From: CAVTJX01 sp963735175
GTDB taxonomy: Bacteria; Electryoneota; RPQS01
DNA: 64,000 bases
Direction of reading: 5' to 3'
Assembly: GCA_963735175.1 (NCBI GenBank)
Contig: CAVTJX010000017.1
Span: 62,001 to 126,000 of the forward strand
The notes under the pieces were generated by a model, which was not told the origin of the DNA, ran no database searches, and saw only the letters and a list, made by a program, of their open reading frames with translations. Position 1 is the first letter of the stretch, and each line of letters starts with the position of its first letter. The position numbers were made by a program, and so were the translations under genes. Shown here piece by piece: positions 55,984 through 64,000 of this stretch.

Positions 55984-57463
55984 ATGCATCAGCTTCGGCA
56001 AGAGATTCGCCAGAAACTTGAACAATATCTTCAACCCCAGCAGATCCTTCGCAGCGAGCTGATTCAGCTCCCGCTGCTGGAGCTGGAGCTGCGCGTCCGC
56101 GCCGAATTGCAGGAAAATCCCTTCCTCGACGAAATCCCCGAAGACGAGGCCATCGTCGAGAAGGAACAGGTCGAACTCCAGACCGAACCCGCCGCCGCCT
56201 CCTTCGAGAATACCATCGAAGAGAATGAAACCGGCACCGGGGCCAAGGTCGAGGAACTGCCCGCCTCCAAGAACGAGGACGATGTCGATTGGGAGAATTT
56301 TCTCGATGATGACGACGCCGGTGTCTTCCAGGCCAACCGCTATATTCCCGAGGAAATGGTGGAGACGCCGCGGCCCTTCATCCCCACCTTGGCCGAGCAT
56401 CTCGAGGACCAGCTCCGGCTGCAGCGGCTGACGGAAGAGGAATTCCGCGTCGGGCAGTACATCATCGGCAGTATCAACAAGGACGGCTATCTCAACTATC
56501 CGATCGAAGAGATCGCCCGCGAACTCAACGTCGATGTGCCCACCGCCGAAAAGGTGCTGCGCGCGATTCAGCAGTTCGAACCGGCCGGAATCGGCGCCCG
56601 CAATTTGCAGGAATGCCTGCTGATCCAGCTTCGCCAGAGCGAGAATCCGCAGAAGGCGCTGGTGCCCATCCGCATGCTCAGCGGAAACCTACGACGATTT
56701 CCTCAACAAGCGCTTCGAAGATCATTGCCCGCAAGCTTGAACGTCGCCCTCGAGGAAGTGAAGCAGGCGTTCTTTGAAATCCGCAAACTGAATCCCAAGC
56801 CCGGCGAAGGCTACTTCGACGAAAAGCAGAATTACATCGTCCCCGACCTCGTGGTCACCCGCGTCGGCGACGACGGCGAGTTCGTCGTCTATCTGAACGA
56901 CGGCAGCATTCCCAGCTTCCACGTCAACACCGCCTACAAGGAAATGTTCCTCGCGGGCAACACGGATAAGAAGGTCAAGGATTTCGTGACGCGCAAGCTC
57001 GAAAGCGCGCGCTGGTTCATCAACGCCATTCATCAACGCCAGACGACGATCCTGCGCACCATGCGCGCCATCGTCAAGCGTCAGGAGGGCTTCTTCCGCC
57101 ACGGCAAGGATCACCTGAAACCGATGATCCTGCAGGATATCGCCGAAGAGATCAGCATGGACATTTCCACGATCTCCCGCGTGACCTCCGGCAAGTATGT
57201 GCAGACCGAGTGGGGCGTCTTCGAACTCAAGTATTTCTTCTCCGAACGCATGGAAACGACCGAAGGCGAGGAGATTTCGACCAAGGTCATCAAGTCGCGC
57301 CTGCAGGACATCATCGCCGGCGAAGACAAGTCCGATCCCTTCTCCGACCAGACGATCGCCGAAATGCTGGCGGCGAGAAGGCTACCCCATCGCCCGCCGC
57401 ACCGTGCAGAAATATCGCGAGCAATTGAACATCCCCGTCAAACGCCTCCGCCGCGAAATCTGA
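55984..57463 (+). CDS. rpoN: RNA polymerase sigma-54 factor (four extra bases)
   Basis: RpoN directs polymerase to -24/-12 promoters with AAA+ activators. Region I (QKLEQYLQPQQILRSELIQL, PLLELELRVRAELQENPFLD), an acidic region II, the core-binding region (GYLNYPIEEIARELNVDVPT) and the HTH (DIAEEISMDISTISRVTSGK) are intact. Within 56690-56740 three single-base gains shift the frame; repair gives YDDFLNKRFE, then IARKLNVALEEVK. A fourth near 57375 hides the RpoN box, which is restored as ARRTVQKYREQLNIPVKRLR, with a stop at 57463 and about 491 residues. Without repair the frame runs to 57504 and lacks the box. Confidence 0.9.
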
Positions 57464-57543
57464 CGCCCGGCAAAGTTTCTCTTGTCTTTGTGGGGGAGGG
57501 TTAAGGTCTTCCGCAACCCTCCTGCCAACATCGCTGCTCATTC

Positions 57544-57580
57544 GAAGACCCAGCCGCCGCCGGCTGGGCTTCTTTTTCTT
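57544..57580 (+). terminator. Terminator after rpoN
   Basis: The stem CCCAGCC/GGCTGGG, extended by GAAG/CTTC with one bulged A, surrounds a GC-rich loop and is followed by TTTTTCTTT. It lies about 80 bases past the repaired rpoN stop. Confidence 0.7.
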
Positions 57581-57853
57581 TCCCCCTCGCTGACTCGATC
57601 TGGGATTACGGGAGCATAAGCGAAGTGAAGGTCGAGGAATATTTGTGGAGCGATAGCGACCTTCCATGACGTGCCGTCCGCTCACAATCTTCCAATTTCC
57701 TGCCTCCTGTTCGAAGAATTTTAGAAGACCCGAAATCAGATCCTCAAATCAACCCGAAGCCCGCCTCCCCGCGATGCACACCGAAAGCACTAATATTGAC
57801 CTACCCTCCCGATCTCCGGGACTTTAGCCTTAAGCCTTGATCTAAATTATCAT

Positions 57854-57883
57854 TGCCATCATGAAATGTCAGGAATGATGGCA
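57854..57883. repeat. Inverted repeat upstream of lon, candidate operator
   Basis: TGCCATCAT and ATGATGGCA form perfect 9-base arms separated by 12 bases, about 200 bases before the lon ATG. There is no T-run, so it is not a terminator. It could bind a dimeric regulator. Confidence 0.35.
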
Positions 57884-58081
57884 TTCCCTCACAGATTACC
57901 AAAAGATTTTCCGTACCCTTTCACCGTCCGCTTTGATTCCATCGCGAACTGACGCGATTAACACCCCCGGGTGCGATGAATTTTGCTTTTTTAGCGGTCG
58001 GTTTCCGGCTATAGCGCCAGTCGGAATAATTGAGTATATTAGCCATAGCCGATTTCGCCCGGATATTAACTAACCGAACCT

Positions 58082-60476
<2,395 letters not shown>

Positions 60477-60548
60477 TCAATCTCGCGGCAGACACCAACG
60501 CGGCCTATGCGCCGGGCTCTGTCCCGCCGCGCGCTTCTCGCTTTCCCT

Positions 60549-61149
60549 ATGAAAATTCCCGAAATTGAATTTGTCGCCTCCGCGCCGAGTTTTCAGCAGG
60601 CGCCCAAACGGCCCCTGCCTGAAATCGCTTTCGCGGGCCGCAGCAACGTCGGCAAGTCCTCGCTCATCAACTCGCTTTTAAACCGCAAGCAAATTGCCCT
60701 TACGTCACGCACGCCGGGCAAAACGCGCCTGCTCAACTACTTCCTCATTGGCCGCGGACTCTGCTATTTCGTCGATCTTCCCGGTTACGGTTTCGCCCGC
60801 GTCTCCGGCGACATGAAGGAGCAGTGGGGTCAGTCGATTGAAGATTACCTGCAGGATTCGACGCGTCTGTCCCTCGTCGTGCTCATCCTCGACATCCGTC
60901 AGGGACTGACCGCCATCGATCAGACCATGGTCGACGGCCTGCACACCCTCCATCGCCCGTGGGTCGCCGTGCTGACCAAGGCCGACAAGCTCGGCACAAG
61001 CGCGCGGCAAAAGGCCGTGAGCGGTTTGACGGGAATGCTCATCTCGCAGGGCGCGCGCGCTGTCCTCCCCTACTCGTCTCTCGACAACACGGGCCGCGAC
61101 GCCCTTCTGGGAAACCCTGCTCGCCGCCGTCAAGCCTCCGGAGAAATAA
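60549..61149 (+). CDS. engB: GTP-binding protein EngB/YsxC (one frameshift)
   Basis: EngB is a small essential GTPase for 50S ribosome assembly. The 199-residue repaired protein has G1 AGRSNVGKSSLIN (about 30-42), the switch region TSRTPGKTRLLN, G3 VDLPGYGFA, G4 TKADKL and G5 YSSL. The ATG at 60549 gives the family start MKIPEIEFVASAP; earlier codons run into lon's tail. Near 61105 the sequence GCCCTTCTGGG has one base too many. Removal gives DAFWETLLAAVKPPEK and a stop at 61149 instead of 61166, just before a terminator. It follows lon by 72 bases. Confidence 0.9.
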
Positions 61150-61181
61150 CCATCCATCGCCTTTGACCTTCCCATAGGTAC

Positions 61182-61203
61182 GCCCGGCTTGCCGGGCTTT
61201 TCT
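61182..61203 (+). terminator. Terminator after engB
   Basis: A 7-bp stem GCCCGGC/GCCGGGC with a 2-base loop is followed by TTTTCT on the plus strand, 32 bases after the repaired engB stop. Confidence 0.75.
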
Positions 61204-61228
61204 CCGGCTTTCCCTTTCCTGTATAAAT

Positions 61229-61260
61229 GAAAAGCGCGACCTGCACAGGCCGCGCTTTTC
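61229..61260 (-). terminator. Terminator after the LVIVD lipoprotein gene
   Basis: GAAAAGCGCG and CGCGCTTTTC with an inner CCTG/CAGG stem and one mismatch form a long hairpin about 22 bases past the stop at 61283. The T-run is part of the stem, so it can act on both strands. Confidence 0.75.
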
Positions 61261-61282
61261 TTCGCTATTCAGGAAATCGAAA

Positions 61283-62317
61283 TCAATTGCGTCTGTAAAT
61301 CGAAAGCCCCTGCACACGATCTCCGACGAATACCGTGTGGTTCTCGATATCCAGCGCCGCCGGTTCGAGGAACGGCAGTTCCTGGACCAGGCGCGGCGCC
61401 GCTAAATCGCTGATGTCCACGATATAAATGCCGTCTGCGTCGTCCAGTAAGACCGCGTAGTCGCCATCCGTTTCCACCTGCCGCAGGCGATCGGCTTTGG
61501 GAAGGATAAATTCCTTCACCAGGCGCAGCGAGTCCACATTGTCCGCGTTGACGATGAGCATCGCATACTCCGCCGCCACCACGATGTTGTTGCCATGCCA
61601 GGCGCAATCGTAGGCGTGGCCCGGCAGCAGGAGGGTATCGAGGGCCAAGCCCGCGATACCGTCAAACAACGCAATCCCCGACTCAAAGGCAATGGCCGCG
61701 ATGCCACTCGCGCTGATCCCGAAATATTGAACCTTGTTGGCGGCGACGGGCGCGCTCCATGCCGTCGCCGGAAAACCGGCGTTGTTTGTCCAGGTGGTAT
61801 CGGTGGCGCGGACCGCCTGCTGGCACTTGAGAACGGATTCCCCGATGTTATCCGTCAGCCACACGGTCACCGTGTCGGGTCGGCCAACGAAGACGCACTC
61901 CGTCGAACCGCTGCTGGCGTTAATCCAGTAAACCCGCCGGTGCAGGCGGAAATCCCGGACCGGGCTTTCGTACCCCGCGTCCGTCGGCAGGTAGGAAAAC
62001 ACGAGGCCGTTGGCGGCGTCCATTGCCACCAGGTCACAGCGCGCGCCCACATAGCGCGGGCGATAGGTATCGGCCACACTGATCGCGTTCAGGTTGGTCA
62101 CGTTCAGAATATCGTAACCGGCAAACTCGAAAGCCACGGCCGCATAGTCGCCGGAAGCGTCGATATCTGTGATCACGCTCGGTACCGCATACGCCGCCGC
62201 CAGCGAATACGGCGGCGTCGGAACGTCGGGGGTATTCGGGTCGTCACAGCCGCCGATCAGAATCAACGTCGCCAGCATGGCTGCGATCAGGGGCAGTTGC
62301 CACAATGTCCGTTTCAT
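61283..62317 (-). CDS. Lipoprotein with LVIVD-type beta-propeller repeats
   Basis: The 344-residue product has a lipoprotein signal (MKRTLWQLPLIAAMLATLIL, lipobox IGGC) and repeats of the LVIVD type: YDILNVTNLNAISVADTY, YAMLIVNADNVDSLRLVKEF and IYIVDISDLAAPRLVQELPF. These repeats form beta-propellers in surface or periplasmic lipoproteins of the FCB group and other diderms; the ligand is unknown. It overlaps the HAD phosphatase gene by four bases (ATGA) and ends the pdxS-pdxT-HAD transcription unit. The frame is intact. Confidence 0.8.
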   Translation of the reverse strand: MKRTLWQLPLIAAMLATLILIGGCDDPNTPDVPTPPYSLAAAYAVPSVITDIDASGDYAAVAFEFAGYDILNVTNLNAISVADTYRPRYVGARCDLVAMDAANGLVFSYLPTDAGYESPVRDFRLHRRVYWINASSGSTECVFVGRPDTVTVWLTDNIGESVLKCQQAVRATDTTWTNNAGFPATAWSAPVAANKVQYFGISASGIAAIAFESGIALFDGIAGLALDTLLLPGHAYDCAWHGNNIVVAAEYAMLIVNADNVDSLRLVKEFILPKADRLRQVETDGDYAVLLDDADGIYIVDISDLAAPRLVQELPFLEPAALDIENHTVFVGDRVQGLSIYRRN

Positions 62318-62982
62318 CGTCGAGGATCCTGCTCTAAGGAAATGAGGTCGTCGAGTCTGCGCTCGATCTCAATAAAGGTTTCGAATGGAAAGAAGGCGCG
62401 GCCGCGTTCGGCGCAAATGCGCGCCAGCGTGCCCGTGGCAAATACCAGATCTGCGCGCTCCACCGGACAGAGATCCGTATAGCCGTCGCCGATGTAGATG
62501 ATCTTCCGTCCCGCCGCGCGTTCGGCTTCCAGATGCACGCATTTGCAGTGGCTGCAATGCTCGGCCAGCCGCGCGCCGTCGCGCAGGACCACGCGCCAAT
62601 GACGGCCGTCAATCGCCACCGTATGCGCCTTCACCGCCACATCCGGCGCACCGGCCCTCCGCAACAGCTCCCGGATCAGTTCTTCAAGCCCCGAGGACAG
62701 AATCGCCAGCGGGATCTCCCGGCGGCGGCAATATTCCGCGAATTCCACAAAACCCCCGCGGATGCGCACGCCTGCGACCAATGCCGCCACCGCCTGCTCC
62801 CATGTCGCGTCGATCAGCGCCATCTGCCGGGGAAACGCGTCGCGCTCCGTGATCTCCCCCGCCCACACCGCCGCGTCCAGATCTTTCCACTCCGGTGTGG
62901 CGAACCGTTGCAGCAGAAAATCGCAGGAGTCGGGGATGCAAACCGTGCCGTCGAAATCGCAGCATACAGACCAGGCGATCAT
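62314..62982 (-). CDS. HAD-superfamily phosphatase, MtnX/SerB-like
   Basis: The 222-residue protein has HAD motif I CCDFDGTVCIPDSCDFLL (nucleophile Asp and acid Asp), motif II PLAILSSGLEEL, and motif III GDGYTDLCPV. A small cap and a CSHCKCVH cysteine segment are present. It resembles subfamily IB phosphatases such as MtnX (methionine salvage) or phosphoserine phosphatase. The ATG at 62982 overlaps the pdxT stop (ATGA); the longer frame to 63096 lies within pdxT. No mtn genes are nearby. Coupling to pdxST suggests a phosphatase for a pathway metabolite such as pyridoxal 5-phosphate, an inference from position only. Confidence 0.78.
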   Translation of the reverse strand: MIAWSVCCDFDGTVCIPDSCDFLLQRFATPEWKDLDAAVWAGEITERDAFPRQMALIDATWEQAVAALVAGVRIRGGFVEFAEYCRRREIPLAILSSGLEELIRELLRRAGAPDVAVKAHTVAIDGRHWRVVLRDGARLAEHCSHCKCVHLEAERAAGRKIIYIGDGYTDLCPVERADLVFATGTLARICAERGRAFFPFETFIEIERRLDDLISLEQDPRR

Positions 62983-63560
62983 ACGGTCATCTTCAAAAAA
63001 TACCGGTGCAGGCGTAAATCGCCCGTCAATTCGGGATGAAAAGATGAGGCGAGAAAGTTGCCTTGCCGCACCGCCACCGCTTCGTCGTTCAGCCAAATCA
63101 GTGGCTTTACGTCCGCCCCATAGCCGCGGATCCGCGGCGCGCGAATGAAGATTCCATGCAGTGGCCGCGCGGAGTCTTCGATTTCTGCGGAGAGCCGTAG
63201 ATCTGCCTCAAACGAGTGTACCTGACGCCCGAAACCATTGCGCGCAATCTCAATGTCCATGAATCCCAATGGCTGCACGCGCGGATCGGTCGCGTCTTTC
63301 GACAGCATGATCATCCCCGCGCACGTGCCCCACACCGCGTGCCGCGCGCCGAAGGCTTCCAGCGCCGCGCGCAGCTCGGGCGCGAGCAGCTTGGTCATCG
63401 CCGTACTCTCGCCGCCGGGAATGATCAAACCCGCAAGCCCGGCCAGATCCTGTGCCGTACGCACCTCGCGCGGCGCCGCGCCTGCCTGGCTTAGCGCCCG
63501 CATATGCTTTTCAAAATCGCCCTGCAGCGCAAGTACGCCTACCGCCGTGGAAACCGTCAC
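62979..63560 (-). CDS. pdxT: Pyridoxal 5'-phosphate synthase glutaminase subunit
   Basis: PdxT releases ammonia from glutamine and passes it to PdxS in the DXP-independent pyridoxal phosphate pathway. The 193-residue class I amidotransferase has VGVLALQGDFEKHMRAL, IIPGGESTAM, the nucleophile Cys in WGTCAGMIML and the catalytic His/Glu in SSFHPEL. It lies nine bases after pdxS, the usual order. The GTG start matches family N-termini. The frame is intact and the length is normal. Confidence 0.95.
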   Translation of the reverse strand: MTVSTAVGVLALQGDFEKHMRALSQAGAAPREVRTAQDLAGLAGLIIPGGESTAMTKLLAPELRAALEAFGARHAVWGTCAGMIMLSKDATDPRVQPLGFMDIEIARNGFGRQVHSFEADLRLSAEIEDSARPLHGIFIRAPRIRGYGADVKPLIWLNDEAVAVRQGNFLASSFHPELTGDLRLHRYFLKMTV

Positions 63561-63569
63561 GCGCCCCCC

Positions 63570-64000
63570 TTACCAGCCGCGTCCGGACAGCATTTCTTCG
63601 GCCGGCATCGTGCGCACGTCGAGGCCGGGCATCGCGCCTGACAGTCCCGCCGACACGTCAACGAGCTTCTTCGGATCCTTGAAATACGTTACCGCCAGCA
63701 CGATCGCCTTAGCGCGGTGTTCCGGATCCTCACTCTTGAAAATCCCCGAACCCACGAACACTGACTCGGCCCCGAGCTGCATCATCAGCGCCGCGTCTGC
63801 CGGAGTGGCAATCCCGCCCGCCGCGAAATTCGGCACCGGCAGCTTGCCCTTCTCGCGCACCGCCGCGAGCTGCTCGTAGGGCGCGCCGATTTCCTTGCCG
63901 TAGGCCACCAGCTCTTCGTCGCCCATCGTCTGCACGCGGCGCATGGCACTCATCACGCTGCGCATGTGACGCACGGCTTCCACTATGTTCCCCGTCCCCG
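63570..64000 (-). CDS. pdxS: Pyridoxal 5'-phosphate synthase subunit PdxS, C-terminal part
   Basis: The window ends inside this gene. The visible about 142 residues begin GTGNIVEAVRHMR, continue with FAAGGIATPADAALMMQLGA and ESVFVGSGIFKSEDP, and end at a TAA at 63570. These are the phosphate-binding and C-terminal motifs of PdxS, a beta-alpha barrel that condenses ribose 5-phosphate, glyceraldehyde 3-phosphate and ammonia. The tail after SGLSGAMPGLDVRTMPAEEM is normal. The GTG within the frame near 63983 is not a real start. Confidence 0.95.
   Translation of the reverse strand, partial: GTGNIVEAVRHMRSVMSAMRRVQTMGDEELVAYGKEIGAPYEQLAAVREKGKLPVPNFAAGGIATPADAALMMQLGAESVFVGSGIFKSEDPEHRAKAIVLAVTYFKDPKKLVDVSAGLSGAMPGLDVRTMPAEEMLSGRGW

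Larger units (their letters stand above)
57464..58081. other. Intergenic region between rpoN and lon
   Basis: No gene is supported. The region contains the rpoN terminator (57544-57580) and a 9-base inverted repeat (57854-57883). An AT-rich section with a TATATT box (58035-58040) lacks a good -35 box, and the lon leader follows. No heat-shock CIRCE element (TTAGCACTC pattern) or sigma-32-type site was found. Confidence 0.5.

Overview
The window comes from a diderm (Gram-negative) bacterium. It carries Kdo/LPS genes (kdsC, kdsD, LptC/LptA, lptB), a TonB-ExbB-ExbD system, a PilQ-type secretin and lipoproteins. Several secreted proteins end in the YPNPFN-type C-terminal sorting domain seen in Bacteroidetes, Fibrobacteres, Zixibacteria, KSB1, Latescibacteria and relatives. 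With moderately high G+C and a PdxST vitamin B6 pathway, this fits the wider FCB superphylum or a related candidate phylum. That placement is an inference; no rRNA or tRNA gene was seen.

Layout. (1) 1-2480, minus: start of an FtsK-like protein, comB, gcvT and their promoter. (2) 2.5-9.2 kb, minus: TPR protein, exbB, two exbD, two tonB, a small membrane protein and a PstS-like lipoprotein, an envelope energy-transduction cluster of the Bacteroidetes style. (3) 9.3-14.4 kb, minus: obg, dprA, sugar nucleotidyltransferase, S41 protease, joined by short overlaps. (4) 14.5-36.5 kb, minus: a near-complete type IV pilus locus, read as ECF sigma/anti-sigma, pilA, pilT, two pseudopilins, a long PilX-like protein, pilM-N-O-P-Q, a multi-SLBB polysaccharide-export protein, a giant Ig-like lipoprotein, pilB, pilC, pilD, plus a secreted BNR-like protein. 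(5) 36.7-40.7 kb: small membrane protein, CDF metal exporter, nadB, a papain-like hydrolase. (6) 40.8-48.8 kb, minus: one operon with three secreted proteins (including a subtilase and a four-repeat protein) and a PLP aminotransferase. (7) 49.1-61.2 kb, plus: kdsC, kdsD, LptC/LptA, YfhO-like protein, lptB, rpoN, then lon and engB. (8) 61.3-64 kb, minus: pdxS (partial), pdxT, HAD phosphatase, LVIVD-repeat lipoprotein.

A strong technical signal runs through the window. About 19 genes are broken by frameshifts, and every one can be repaired by removing extra bases (roughly 40 in total). Highly conserved genes (lon, rpoN, engB, nadB, exbB) are affected. I read this as insertion-type sequencing or assembly error rather than gene decay, and give reconstructed gene boundaries. 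Promoters that can be recognised share a TTGAC/TTGCT - 17 bp - TATNTT pattern, and many operon ends have clear hairpin terminators.
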